Of a DNA stretch of 64,000 bases, positions 1 to 8,528 are shown piece after piece. A program made the position numbers and the translations under genes. A model generated the notes under the pieces. That model did no database searches, had not been told where the DNA came from, and saw only the letters and a list, made by a program, of their open reading frames with translations. Origin of the DNA: Cytophagaceae bacterium. GTDB lineage: Bacteria; Bacteroidota; Bacteroidia; Cytophagales; Spirosomataceae. The DNA lies in assembly GCA_005791165.1 (NCBI GenBank), contig SXXW01000015.1, positions 1 through 64,000 of the forward strand. The letters are read 5' to 3'. Numbering within the stretch: position 1 is the stretch's first letter; each line of letters starts with the position of its first letter.

Positions 1-77
1 CTTATAAAAAATATAAGGCTACCTTTAGATAAATCATTGTACTTTATATATTTGCATGTTTGGGATGTTTTGTTTAA

Positions 78-108
78 GCGAAGCCCGGATTTTCACCGGG
101 CCGAGCGC
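78..108 (-). terminator. possible tmRNA terminator hairpin
   Basis: GCCCGG at 83-88 pairs with CCGGGC at 96-101 around a 7-nt loop. GCG/CGC at 78-80 and 106-108 can extend it past an internal loop. It lies 3' of the tmRNA on the minus strand. The following bases contain few U residues, so this is a weak intrinsic terminator or a processing signal. Confidence 0.4.
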
Positions 109-133
109 CTAAATCTTTTAGGATTGTTACAAC

Positions 134-503
134 TTGTGGAGTCGGAGGGATTCGAACCCTCGTCCAAACCTAGAGTAAAATTGCCTTCTACACGTTTAGA
201 TTTGATTAATTTTCGATGCTAAATAGGTTCAAATCAGACCTTACCTAACACTTATTTACTGGGTACTAATCATTAATTAGTAAAATCTTAATGATCGACT
301 CTGCATGTCGACGCCCAGAAGTCCTCCTCGGCAGAGTTTGGAAGAGGCCGGACGATGGCAAATTGTCTAATCTATCAGATTAGGCAGCCATGGCATACTG
401 TGTATTGCCAGCTATAATTCGAAGGTTTTTTTAACAGGAAATGCCTACAACTCCCGACGTGCTTACAACCAGACTGCTAAAGCTGTCAAAACCGGTCGAC
501 CCC
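134..503 (-). ncRNA. ssrA: transfer-messenger RNA (tmRNA)
   Basis: This RNA rescues stalled ribosomes and tags unfinished proteins for proteolysis. On the minus strand the 5' end GGGGTCG pairs over 7 bp (one G-U) with CGACTCC at the 3' end, and a T arm GAGGG-TTCGAAT-CCCTC precedes it. The tag frame lies at 409-380 and reads GNTQYAMAA followed by TAA, with the AMAA ending seen in relatives. The CCA tail does not appear to be fully encoded. The roughly 370-nt length fits one-piece tmRNAs. The exact 5' and 3' ends are inferred from the acceptor stem. The 61-aa ORF at 37-222 is a shadow of this RNA. Confidence 0.95.
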
Positions 504-515
504 ATAAAAGGTGGA

Positions 516-523
516 CAAAGATA
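516..523 (-). promoter_or_regulatory. -7 promoter element of ssrA
   Basis: Minus-strand TATCTTTG matches the Bacteroidota -7 motif TAnnTTTG and ends 13 nt before the predicted tmRNA 5' end. It lies just downstream of the Lrp-family gene stop. I see no clear -33 TTG. Confidence 0.5.
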
Positions 524-531
524 CGAAATAT

Positions 532-1002
532 TTACAAGGGAAGTGATGTCGTTGTTTTAATTTCATCCATCACAAATAATGAACTAATATGGGCCACAGA
601 GGGTAGAACAGCTAGTTTTCCTTGATAAAAACGGTTATAACTCTCCACATCTTCACTAATCACATTCAAATAGTAATCAAAGTTTCCTGAAACCAAATGA
701 CATGATATTACCTCAGGAAACTCTTTGATAGATTGCTCAAATTCAGAGAAATTACTCCTATTTTGCTTCTCTAAGGTTACTTGGCAATGCACCATTAATC
801 CCAAATTCAACTTTTTACGATTCAAGATTCCTACATATCCTTTGATGTAATTATCCATTTCTAATCGCTTTATTCGGTCATGTGTTGGACTCAACGATAA
901 ATTAACCTGTTCAGCGATATCTTTAAGGGTATGTTGGCTATTATTCTGTAAAATTTTCAAAATTTTAATATCCAAAGCATCTAAAGCGGATTTAATGGCC
1001 AT
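532..1002 (-). CDS. Lrp/AsnC-family transcriptional regulator
   Basis: A 156-aa leucine-responsive-type regulator of normal family length. Residues about 5-60 form the AsnC-type helix-turn-helix, starting with the typical ALDALDIKILKILQ and continuing through DIAEQVNLSLSPTHDRIKRL. The C-terminal half is the RAM ligand-binding and oligomerisation domain, containing VISCHLVSGNFDYYLNV. It is divergent from alanine dehydrogenase across about 200 bp. That arrangement is common where an Lrp-type protein controls ald in response to alanine, so regulation of ald is inferred rather than shown. Confidence 0.92.
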   Translation of the reverse strand: MAIKSALDALDIKILKILQNNSQHTLKDIAEQVNLSLSPTHDRIKRLEMDNYIKGYVGILNRKKLNLGLMVHCQVTLEKQNRSNFSEFEQSIKEFPEVISCHLVSGNFDYYLNVISEDVESYNRFYQGKLAVLPSVAHISSLFVMDEIKTTTSLPL

Positions 1003-1123
1003 AATCTTTTCTGTTTTTTGAAATAAATAATCCTAATATTAGTAATATTTTCTGATAATTATGATAAATTTCAGTTTATTTACTTATTAAATGAATTAAC
1101 ACAAAATATTTTATTGTTTACTA

Positions 1124-1131
1124 TATATTTG
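1124..1131 (+). promoter_or_regulatory. -7 promoter element of ald
   Basis: TATATTTG matches TAnnTTTG exactly and predicts a start near 1138, about 70 nt upstream of the ald ATG. No -33 TTG lies at the usual distance, which would suit a promoter that needs an activator such as the neighbouring Lrp-type protein. Confidence 0.45.
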
Positions 1132-1156
1132 CAATCTATTATTCTTCATCATTGGA

Positions 1157-1191
1157 AAAGGCCAGCGAATCTAGTTCGTTGGCTTTTCTAT
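1157..1191 (+). terminator. terminator-like hairpin in the ald leader
   Basis: A 13-bp stem (1157-1169 with 1175-1187, two G-U pairs) with loop TCTAG is followed by a T-rich tract, TTTTCTATTTT. It lies after the predicted ald transcription start and just before the ATG at 1206. It therefore looks like an attenuator rather than the end of an upstream gene, since the upstream gene points away. Confidence 0.65.
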
Positions 1192-1205
1192 TTTACCCTG
1201 AAATT

Positions 1206-2291
1206 ATGAATATTGGCATCCCTAAGGAAATAAAAAATCAAGAGTTCCGTGTTGGCCTAAGCCCGGCAGGAGTTCATGCGTTACAAAAAGATGGTCATCA
1301 AATTTGGATAGAAACGAATGCGGGTTTAGGTTCTGGATTCACAAATGAAATGTATCTTCATGAAGGTGCCCATATATTGCACACCGCGGCAGAAGTTTAT
1401 GCTGCTGCAGATCTAATTGTAAAAGTTAAAGAGCCTCTTGCCGCTGAATATGATTTAATCAAAAAGGGTCAAATCATTTTCACCTATTTCCATTTTGCCG
1501 CTTCACGTGAATTAATTGAGGCAATGCTTAGGTCAAAGTCCATTTGCTTTGCTTATGAATCTGTGGAGTTAGCTGATCGAACATTACCCCTTTTAATTCC
1601 AATGTCGGAGGTGGCTGGTCGTATGGCGGTCCAAGTGGGTGCCTATTATTTAGGAAAGCCACAGGGTGGAAAGGGAAAGATGTTGGGCGGTGTACCAGGA
1701 GTCCAGCCAGCCCATGTTTTAATTTTAGGAGGGGGAGTTGTGGGCACGCAAGCGGCAAAAATGGCTGCTGGTTTAGGAGCCAATGTAACCATAATGGATA
1801 CTAATTTATCCCGTTTACGGTATTTAGATGAGATTTTACCAGCGAATGTTCACACACAATTTGCTACTTCTTATGCCATTCAGAGTCATTTTCCTCATGT
1901 GGATTTATTGATTGGAGCTGTTTTGTTGCATGGATCAAAAGCACCCCAATTAATTAAAAAGGAAGATTTAAGGAAAATGGAATTAGGGACCGTTTTGGTG
2001 GATGTGGCGGTGGACCAAGGAGGTTGTATCGAAACGTGTAAGCCTACCACACACGAAAATCCTGTGTATAAAATCGACGGGATCTTACATTATTGTGTGG
2101 CGAATATGCCGGGTGCTGTGCCACAAACGTCTACTTTAGCCTTAACTCAGGCCACTTTGCCTTATATTCAATTGCTAGCTAATTTAGGTTGGCAAGATGC
2201 CAGCACGTCGAATGAAGCATTAAATAAAGGATTGACGATCTACGATGGAAAATTATTCCATCCTGGTTTGGCCGCTTCGTTTAATTTATAA
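1206..2291 (+). CDS. ald: alanine dehydrogenase
   Basis: Catalyses reversible NAD-dependent deamination of L-alanine to pyruvate and ammonium in the cytoplasm. The start at 1206 gives MNIGIPKEIK, the conserved N-terminus of the AlaDH/PNT family, and a 361-aa product close to the usual 370. The track start at 1152 is a TTG inside the leader hairpin and adds 18 unrelated residues. Visible motifs include FTYFHFAASRELIEAML, the Rossmann segment HVLILGGGVVGTQAAKMA near residue 165, and VLVDVAVDQGGCIET. The divergent Lrp-family gene is the probable regulator. Confidence 0.95.
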   Translation: MNIGIPKEIKNQEFRVGLSPAGVHALQKDGHQIWIETNAGLGSGFTNEMYLHEGAHILHTAAEVYAAADLIVKVKEPLAAEYDLIKKGQIIFTYFHFAASRELIEAMLRSKSICFAYESVELADRTLPLLIPMSEVAGRMAVQVGAYYLGKPQGGKGKMLGGVPGVQPAHVLILGGGVVGTQAAKMAAGLGANVTIMDTNLSRLRYLDEILPANVHTQFATSYAIQSHFPHVDLLIGAVLLHGSKAPQLIKKEDLRKMELGTVLVDVAVDQGGCIETCKPTTHENPVYKIDGILHYCVANMPGAVPQTSTLALTQATLPYIQLLANLGWQDASTSNEALNKGLTIYDGKLFHPGLAASFNL

Positions 2292-2374
2292 TTCCCAAAA
2301 TTTCAACCCTTTGATTTTCAAGAGTTCTAATTGTTGCAAGCTGAGATGAATAGGTCTATTGCCAAAACAAAGAT

Positions 2375-3808
2375 TTAGTCAAAAAATCGCTCATGGAAAT
2401 TGACCAAAAACAGCTCATGGGTTGATCGGGTAATCGCCGTATATAGCCATCGAATATATTCCGCGTCGATTTGTTCCTCTTTTAAATATCCTTGATCTAC
2501 AAAAACAGCGCCCCACTGACCACCTTGAGATTTATGGCACGTTAATGCATATGCGAATTTTACTTGCAATGCGTTTAAATAGGGATCTTTTTTGATCGCT
2601 TCAGTTCGCTCTTTCTTTTTGGTGATATGGGCATAATCATTGCAAACGGAATCATACAATTTCTTATTGCCATCTTTTCCTAGAGCGGATTCCGAGGAAT
2701 GTAAGGTGTCTAATAAAATTTTTGCCTCAACTTCAGGATGTTCCTCATAATCACAAAGCCTTAAAGACACTTGTAAAAATCGAAAACCGTGCATGTCTTC
2801 TTCCTTTTTGATTTTCATCACTTCCACAAAATCACCATTCGCTAAAAATCCAGCGTGGGAGTCTTCGTCTAACCAATGGTAATTATTACGCACAATCATG
2901 AGTAAATCACCACTCGAAATTTCATCTTCTTGATATAAAATGGTTCGCCTGACAAATTGATTGTACATCACAGCGCTTTTATTGGATCGCGTTAAAAGAA
3001 TTGTATTTTCTTTGCCAAATTTCCGAAATGCATAGTGCATGCCATCTTCCATTTTTTCACCGGTCATTCGAAAGAAATCTTTGAAAGAAGCTGTATTGAA
3101 CTTTATTTGAGTTGATTTTTCGTTTAATAGTAGGCGTAGTGCTGTGGCATTATATAGAATCCCAGATTGCGAATCTTGGCGCATCACATCGATTAATTCA
3201 TGCTCCATAACCTCCATGTGAAATTCTTGGCTAATATAGTCTTTGGATAAGGCTGGAGAAAGCGATTTACCCACGGGAGGAAGTTGGGCCGTGTCACCCA
3301 CAAAAATGAGTTTATTCCCATTATGACCATTCTCAGGATTGGTAAATACATATTCAATTAAATCGGTCAATAGACTATTGAAACCAAACTCGGCTTCATC
3401 TGTAATCATAGAGGCCTCATCCACAATAAATACTGTGTTCGTGGCATAATTATTCATACGTTGGAAAATAAGTGACCCTGAACTCGGATTACTTACTTGG
3501 CGATAGATTTTTTTGTGTATAGTACTGGCTTTTTTCTTTGAATAATTGGCCATCACCTTCGCCGCCCTACCCGTAGGAGCAATTAATTGAGTCTTATATT
3601 CGAATGAACCTAGCACTTTGATTAAGGTCGATATAACCGTTGTCTTTCCAGTTCCTGCATACCCTTTAATAATAAAAGTTAAGGGAGCCCATTCATCTTG
3701 ATTCAAGATAAATCCACTTAATTTTTCAAATAGTTGGACTTGGGAGGGTGTGGGCTCAAAAGGAAATTTTTGATGCAATAAAAAAGAAGGACTTTTGCTT
3801 GAGCTCAT
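2375..3808 (-). CDS. RecD/Dda-like superfamily 1 DNA helicase
   Basis: A 477-aa ATP-dependent helicase-like protein. Walker A is IIKGYAGTGKTTVIS near residue 50. Walker B is TVFIVDEASMI, and LIFVGDTAQLPPVG follows as the SF1 motif III region. The C-terminal UvrD_C_2-type part has FAYALTCHKSQGGQWGAVFVDQG and ends with RWLYTAITRSTHELFLV. It lacks the N-terminal RecD2 extensions, so it resembles small Dda-like enzymes. It is last in the run alaS-pabB-pabC-like-helicase, 19 nt after the preceding gene. A role in replication or repair is inferred from family only. Confidence 0.88.
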   Translation of the reverse strand: MSSSKSPSFLLHQKFPFEPTPSQVQLFEKLSGFILNQDEWAPLTFIIKGYAGTGKTTVISTLIKVLGSFEYKTQLIAPTGRAAKVMANYSKKKASTIHKKIYRQVSNPSSGSLIFQRMNNYATNTVFIVDEASMITDEAEFGFNSLLTDLIEYVFTNPENGHNGNKLIFVGDTAQLPPVGKSLSPALSKDYISQEFHMEVMEHELIDVMRQDSQSGILYNATALRLLLNEKSTQIKFNTASFKDFFRMTGEKMEDGMHYAFRKFGKENTILLTRSNKSAVMYNQFVRRTILYQEDEISSGDLLMIVRNNYHWLDEDSHAGFLANGDFVEVMKIKKEEDMHGFRFLQVSLRLCDYEEHPEVEAKILLDTLHSSESALGKDGNKKLYDSVCNDYAHITKKKERTEAIKKDPYLNALQVKFAYALTCHKSQGGQWGAVFVDQGYLKEEQIDAEYIRWLYTAITRSTHELFLVNFHERFFD

Positions 3809-3827
3809 TTTGTTGGATTAAACGAAT

Positions 3828-4427
3828 TTACAAAATAGCAGCTGAAACCGAAAGTGATTTAGCTAAACTCAATTCCCTAAAAACGTTAATCAAGCAAATA
3901 TGGGAGTAGCTAGATAATTCATCTAAAAAAATATCAGTTTCCTGAATTTTATTTTCGTCAATTAATCGAGCGCGTGTGGTGCCCCAATGCAAGGGATTTT
4001 TAGGCGTATACCATATTCCCTTTTTCAAAAAAGCGAGATTGGCTATGGTACAATCTTGAATTTTTCCATCTAACTCAAATATCACTTCGTCTACCTCTTT
4101 GTTTTCTATTAGGGTATGTTCAAAATAAGATCGGTCTGCCCATTTAAAACCGTAGTCGAATTCGCCGGTATTTATGATCTTAAAAGAGGCTATTTTTTTC
4201 TCTTGATAGGGTATAAATTCAATGGACTTTATTTGCTCTTCGTAAATAACGCGTAGTCTGTAAATGCCGCTGGAGGGAATATTTTGTTTGGATAGTGCCT
4301 CACTTAAGTCAAATGGAAGTTGATCTGGATAAATGGATTCAAAGGTTTCGTTAACCCTTTTTTGGTGGTAAGGCAAATTTTTCAATAGGCCATTTTCAAT
4401 ACATATTGTTTCTAAAAATGAAAACAT
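3828..4427 (-). CDS. pabC: class IV aminotransferase, probable aminodeoxychorismate lyase
   Basis: A 199-aa member of the PLP-dependent fold-IV enzymes, shorter than typical PabC (about 270 aa). Support comes from LFLETICIENG-like N-terminal spacing, GIYRLRVIYEE, DEVIFELDGKIQDCTIANLAF (the class IV E-x-x-x-x-N block) and TTRARLIDE. It starts 1 nt after pabB stops. The pair would make 4-aminobenzoate for folate: PabB forms aminodeoxychorismate and this enzyme releases pyruvate. Function rests largely on that pairing, because class IV enzymes also include branched-chain and D-amino-acid transaminases. Confidence 0.78.
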   Translation of the reverse strand: MFSFLETICIENGLLKNLPYHQKRVNETFESIYPDQLPFDLSEALSKQNIPSSGIYRLRVIYEEQIKSIEFIPYQEKKIASFKIINTGEFDYGFKWADRSYFEHTLIENKEVDEVIFELDGKIQDCTIANLAFLKKGIWYTPKNPLHWGTTRARLIDENKIQETDIFLDELSSYSHICLINVFRELSLAKSLSVSAAIL

Positions 4428-4428
4428 A

Positions 4429-5409
4429 TTAAAAGGGTAAATATACTTTTTGAATTAATTCTTGATATTCTTTTTTGGCGTCCGAGAAAACCGTAATTCC
4501 CCCACCACTTTTATAGGTCATTTTGTTTTCCGATGTTTCAATATACCTAATCATGACTCCAGAATCAAATAAATGTCCGTCGAACAGTCCCATGATTCCA
4601 GTGTAAAAACCTCTTGGATAGTCTTCCACTTCGTTTATGATCTTTAATGTAGAGGTTTTGGGAGCGCCAGAGATTGATCCAGCGGGCAATAATTGAGTTA
4701 ATACTTTCCCAAAATGCCCTTTAAATTCATCTAATAATTCTCCGGAGATTAAGGATGACATTTGCCATAAATCACCTTCATGGGTTTTTACTTGATCGAT
4801 AAACTTATATTTTTCCACTTGGATGGGGAAGGCTACTTGGCTTAAGTCGTTTCGAATAAGGTCTACAATGGTCGCATGTTCTGCCTGTTCTTTAACATCA
4901 TTAATTAAATTTTCAGGGCTTGAATGATTCGCCACGGCCAAAGTCCCCTTCATTGGGAATGATTTTATTTTATTCTCCTCAATCTTAATAAAGCATTCGG
5001 GTGAAAATACAGTAAAGAACTCAGGAACTAATAGTTTATATCGTGCTTGAGCAATCAAATAAATTTCCTCAATACTCAAATTGGTCTCAATTTGAGTAGG
5101 CGCGGTTAGATTGATTAAAAAAGAATCACCCCGTTGGATGGCTCTTTGTACTTGATTGAATTTATCAAGATAACTTGCTTCTGAAATGGGGGTTTTATTG
5201 AAAATAGGTTTGCTTTCAGACTTTGCTGCAATTTTATTTGATCCTATTTCGTACTTTATCCCTAATGTTTGGGCTTCGCTGGGAGTTCCAATCCAACCCG
5301 ATTCAGCTTTATAATCCACGAAAAATAGGAATGGATTATTGCTTTTTCCCATTTCATCCATGGTAGAGCAAACCTGCTCAAATGACATCCATGGGATCGC
5401 TGAATTCAT
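4429..5409 (-). CDS. pabB: aminodeoxychorismate synthase component I
   Basis: A 326-aa chorismate-binding enzyme of the anthranilate synthase component I family. Conserved blocks include FLINLTAPTQIE, FSPECFIKIEENKIKSFPMKGT, HATIVDLIRNDLSQVA, LLPAGSISGAPKTSTLKII and RGFYTGIMGLFDG. The short N-terminal region is typical of PabB-like proteins in Bacteroidota rather than TrpE. It sits 2 nt after alaS and 1 nt before the class IV aminotransferase, which supports 4-aminobenzoate synthesis. No glutamine amidotransferase (PabA) gene is seen in this window. Confidence 0.88.
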   Translation of the reverse strand: MNSAIPWMSFEQVCSTMDEMGKSNNPFLFFVDYKAESGWIGTPSEAQTLGIKYEIGSNKIAAKSESKPIFNKTPISEASYLDKFNQVQRAIQRGDSFLINLTAPTQIETNLSIEEIYLIAQARYKLLVPEFFTVFSPECFIKIEENKIKSFPMKGTLAVANHSSPENLINDVKEQAEHATIVDLIRNDLSQVAFPIQVEKYKFIDQVKTHEGDLWQMSSLISGELLDEFKGHFGKVLTQLLPAGSISGAPKTSTLKIINEVEDYPRGFYTGIMGLFDGHLFDSGVMIRYIETSENKMTYKSGGGITVFSDAKKEYQELIQKVYLPF

Positions 5410-5411
5410 GT

Positions 5412-8042
5412 TTATAAATACGTTAACGCTAATTTTAAAGCAGCCTTAATTCCGCTCGGGTTTTGCCCACCTGCTGTAGCTAAAAATGCTTGGCCTCCGC
5501 CTCCGCCTTGAACTTCTTTGGCTAGTTCGCGAATAATAGTACCTGCATTTAATGATTTCTTTTCTGTCAATTCTTTAGAAATAGCAAGAACTAAACTGGC
5601 TTTTCCGTCAATTTCAGCCGCTAAGAAGCAAAAAGTAGAATTGCTCTCCGACTGTAATTCAAAGGCTAAGTTTTTCAGCGCATCCGCCGTAGGAATTTCA
5701 ACTTGCTGAATGATATAATCAATACCATCCTTATTTTGAATTTGGGACTTTAAAGATTGCCTTACATCGCCGACTTCCTTATTCTGATAGGCAGAGATGG
5801 ATTTTTGAAGACTTGTGTTTTGTTCGATCAATTGGCCAACGGCCTTAACTAAGTCTTTTGGAGACTTAAGTAATTGGTCTATTTCATCTAAAATTTGTTC
5901 TTGTGTACTGAGTAATTCGTATGCTTTTTTGGAAGTAATCGCTTCTATTCGGCGAACTCCTGTGGCCACTGAACTTTCTGAAATAATCTTAAATAAACCG
6001 ATTTCGCCTGTTGACGGTACATGCGTACCTCCACAAAGTTCCACTGAAAAGTTTTTATCAAAGGTGATCACACGGACAAAATCCCCATATTTTTCACCAA
6101 ATAACGCCATAGCTCCCTTATCTTTTGCTTGGGCAATAGGTACATTTCTTTCTTCTAGCAGTGGGATATTTTCAGCAATTTTTGCATTGACGATGGATTC
6201 AATTTGCTTGATTTCCTCATCACTTACCTTTTGAAAATGCGAAAAATCGAATCTTAAAATTTCCTCATTTACCAAACTTCCTTTTTGGCCCACATGCTTC
6301 CCTAAAATGCCCTGAAGAGCAGCTTGCAATAAGTGCGTTGAACTATGATTTTGAGTAATAACTCTACGTCGGCTGACATCTATTTCGGCAGATAATTCTT
6401 CATTGATAACCTGCTCGATACCCGAATCAGTGACCAAATGAACAATTAAATCATTCTCTTTTTTGGTATCTAGGACTTGAATTTTCTTCCCGGAAGAAAA
6501 ATGCAAATAGCCTGAATCACCTACTTGTCCCCCTGATTCTGCATAAAAAGGAGTGGTTTCCAGGACTACTTTATATTGTAAACCTGATTTATTTTGAGTT
6601 TTTTGATACTTTATAATTCGTGTATCGACTTTTGTTTCATCGTAGCCAACAAACGATACCTCATCTCCATCATGGACAAATACCCAATCTTCTGCGCTTG
6701 CACCCGCATCTTTCCTAGATCTCAATTTCTGTGCTTGGAGTGCTTGATTATATCCAGCTTCATCTATGTCCATACCATTTTCTCGGGCAATTAGCGCGGT
6801 TAAATCGATCGGAAACCCATACGTGTCATTTAATTCAAAGACTTCTTCTCCACTGAGTACTTTAATTTTATTGGATTGAGCTTTTTCCATCAGATTATCT
6901 AATCGAATTAGGCCTGAAGACAAGGTTCTTAAAAAAGATAATTCTTCCTCATAAATCACTTTGGCTACAAAAGCTTCTTGGGCAATTAATTCGTCAAAAA
7001 CTCCTTTAAATTGTTGGGCTAACGAAGGAATTAATAAGTGCAAAAAGGGTTCTTTGAAATTCAAATAGGTGTAACCATACCTTACTGCCCGACGTAAAAT
7101 ACGCCTAATGACGTAACCAGCCTTCGTATTGGAGGGTAGTTGGCCATCCGCAATACAAAATGCAATCGCCCTAATGTGATCCGCAATGACGCGCATTGCA
7201 ATGTCTGGCCATTTGGACTCCCCATATTTTTGACCAAATTTCTCTGCAAGTATTTCTATGGTGCCTTGAAAAACATCTGTATCGTAATTCGATTGCTTAC
7301 CTTGAATCGCCATACATAAGCGTTCAAAACCCATACCTGTGTCCACATGCTTAGACGGGAGAGGTACGAGTGAACCGTCAGCCATTCTTTCGAATTGCAT
7401 AAAAACGTTATTCCAGATCTCAACTACCTGAGGATGATCGGCATTCACTAATGTTTTTCCTGAAATTGTATCTACATCTGCTTGATCTCTTAAATCAATA
7501 TGTATCTCAGAACAAGGTCCGCAGGGCCCTGTTTCTCCCATTTCCCAGAAATTATCTTTTTTATTTCCAAAGATAATTCGGTCTTCTCCCACGATATTTT
7601 TCCAAAGATCAAATGCCTCCTGATCGAAAGGCACGCCATCTTTCTTATCTCCTTCAAAAACAGATACGTAAATTCGATCTTTGGGTAATTTAAAAACCTC
7701 TGTTAATAGCTCCCATGACCAGGTTAATGCTTCTTTTTTGAAATAATCACCGAAGGACCAATTGCCCAGCATTTCAAACATGGTATGGTGATAGGTGTCA
7801 AAACCTACATCTTCAAGGTCATTATGCTTTCCTGAAACCCGAAGACATTTTTGCGTATCGGCAATTCTTTTGGACGGAGGTGTTCCATTTCCAAGGAAAA
7901 AATCCTTGAATTGAGCCATTCCGGAATTATTAAATAACAGAGTAGGATCGTTCTTTGCAATTAATGGAGCCGATGGGACAATTAAATGTCCTTTTGAAGC
8001 GAAAAAATCTAGAAATTGTTGGCGGATCTCAGATGAGGTCAT
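5412..8042 (-). CDS. alaS: alanyl-tRNA synthetase
   Basis: Charges tRNA-Ala and edits mischarged serine and glycine. The 876-aa length is normal. The N-terminus MTSSEIRQQFLDFFASKGHLIVPSAPL and NNSGMAQFKDFFLG are class II AlaRS signatures. The editing domain has HSSTHLLQAAL (HxxxH) with the downstream CGGTHVPSTGEIG. The C-terminus ends with GGGGGQAFLATAGGQNPSG of the DHHA1 domain. It leads the minus-strand operon alaS-pabB-pabC-like-helicase. A TAATTTTG -7 element lies about 66 nt upstream. Confidence 0.98.
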   Translation of the reverse strand: MTSSEIRQQFLDFFASKGHLIVPSAPLIAKNDPTLLFNNSGMAQFKDFFLGNGTPPSKRIADTQKCLRVSGKHNDLEDVGFDTYHHTMFEMLGNWSFGDYFKKEALTWSWELLTEVFKLPKDRIYVSVFEGDKKDGVPFDQEAFDLWKNIVGEDRIIFGNKKDNFWEMGETGPCGPCSEIHIDLRDQADVDTISGKTLVNADHPQVVEIWNNVFMQFERMADGSLVPLPSKHVDTGMGFERLCMAIQGKQSNYDTDVFQGTIEILAEKFGQKYGESKWPDIAMRVIADHIRAIAFCIADGQLPSNTKAGYVIRRILRRAVRYGYTYLNFKEPFLHLLIPSLAQQFKGVFDELIAQEAFVAKVIYEEELSFLRTLSSGLIRLDNLMEKAQSNKIKVLSGEEVFELNDTYGFPIDLTALIARENGMDIDEAGYNQALQAQKLRSRKDAGASAEDWVFVHDGDEVSFVGYDETKVDTRIIKYQKTQNKSGLQYKVVLETTPFYAESGGQVGDSGYLHFSSGKKIQVLDTKKENDLIVHLVTDSGIEQVINEELSAEIDVSRRRVITQNHSSTHLLQAALQGILGKHVGQKGSLVNEEILRFDFSHFQKVSDEEIKQIESIVNAKIAENIPLLEERNVPIAQAKDKGAMALFGEKYGDFVRVITFDKNFSVELCGGTHVPSTGEIGLFKIISESSVATGVRRIEAITSKKAYELLSTQEQILDEIDQLLKSPKDLVKAVGQLIEQNTSLQKSISAYQNKEVGDVRQSLKSQIQNKDGIDYIIQQVEIPTADALKNLAFELQSESNSTFCFLAAEIDGKASLVLAISKELTEKKSLNAGTIIRELAKEVQGGGGGQAFLATAGGQNPSGIKAALKLALTYL

Positions 8043-8080
8043 TGCTTTTATTTTGTAAATTAATGGGTATTTTACTTGTA

Positions 8081-8102
8081 CCTGTTTACTTTTGTTTACA
8101 GG
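8081..8102. repeat. TGTTTAC direct repeat inside a CCTGT/ACAGG inverted pair
   Basis: TGTTTAC occurs at 8083-8089 and 8093-8099, exactly 10 bp apart. The pair is framed by CCTGT (8081-8085) and ACAGG (8098-8102). It lies between divergent alaS and the MerR-family gene and could be an operator or a leader structure. Confidence 0.4.
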
Positions 8103-8107
8103 AATTG

Positions 8108-8115
8108 CAAAATTA
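8108..8115 (-). promoter_or_regulatory. -7 promoter element of alaS
   Basis: Minus-strand TAATTTTG matches TAnnTTTG. The predicted start is near 8101, giving a roughly 60-nt leader that includes the repeated TGTTTAC motif. Confidence 0.45.
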
Positions 8116-8171
8116 GTTTTTTTTATTCGAATTAATGAATTCCCTGTTGCAAGCTTTCTTTATTTTACGCT

Positions 8172-8495
8172 ATGGAATACGAAAAACTTTATTATTCTAT
8201 TTCTGAAGTTGCAGACCGATTTAATCTTAACACGTCTAAATTAAGATATTGGGAATCTCAATTTCCACATCTTTTACCAAAGCGCAAATCCACAGGCGCT
8301 AGAAAGTATTCAGCTGTGGATATTCAAAAAATTGAAGTGCTGTATGATTTAATTGAGGTAAAAGGAATGACGTTAGAAGGGGCTAAGTTAGCATTAAATA
8401 GCAAAGGAAATCCAATAAATCCCAATCAAGTTGTAATTAATCAGCTTACTGATATTCGTAATTTTTTAAAGTCTTTTTCCGATCAATTGGAATAA
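8172..8495 (+). CDS. MerR-family transcriptional regulator
   Basis: A 107-aa protein consisting almost entirely of a MerR-type winged helix. It begins YSISEVADRFNLNTSKLRYWESQF and continues with ARKYSAVDIQKIEVLYDLIEVKGMTLEGAKLAL. Only about 30 residues follow, too few for a ligand-binding domain, so its inducer is unknown. Short MerR proteins of this type are common in Bacteroidota. It is divergent from alaS and precedes dprA by 33 nt, so it may be co-transcribed with dprA. It might also bind the repeats in the alaS-merR gap; that is inference. Confidence 0.88.
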   Translation: MEYEKLYYSISEVADRFNLNTSKLRYWESQFPHLLPKRKSTGARKYSAVDIQKIEVLYDLIEVKGMTLEGAKLALNSKGNPINPNQVVINQLTDIRNFLKSFSDQLE

Positions 8496-8528
8496 AAAGA
8501 GTGTAGATTGAGGCATAATTTACTAAAT

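Noticed and set aside
1-17. CTTATA-AAAAA-TATAAG inverted repeat at the window edge
   Set aside because: Only A/T pairs dominate, with no U tract and no visible gene to terminate.
37-222. 61-aa ORF
   Set aside because: It lies across the 3' end of the tmRNA and its terminator on the opposite strand, and shows no protein family.
1502-1513. Possible parS site (CTTCACGTGAAT)
   Set aside because: It keeps the CACGTG core and a few flanking bases but misses several positions of TGTTNCACGTGNAACA, sits inside ald and is 32 kb from parAB.
5815-6234. 139-aa plus-strand ORF inside alaS
   Set aside because: Antisense shadow of a strongly conserved gene, with no recognisable domain.
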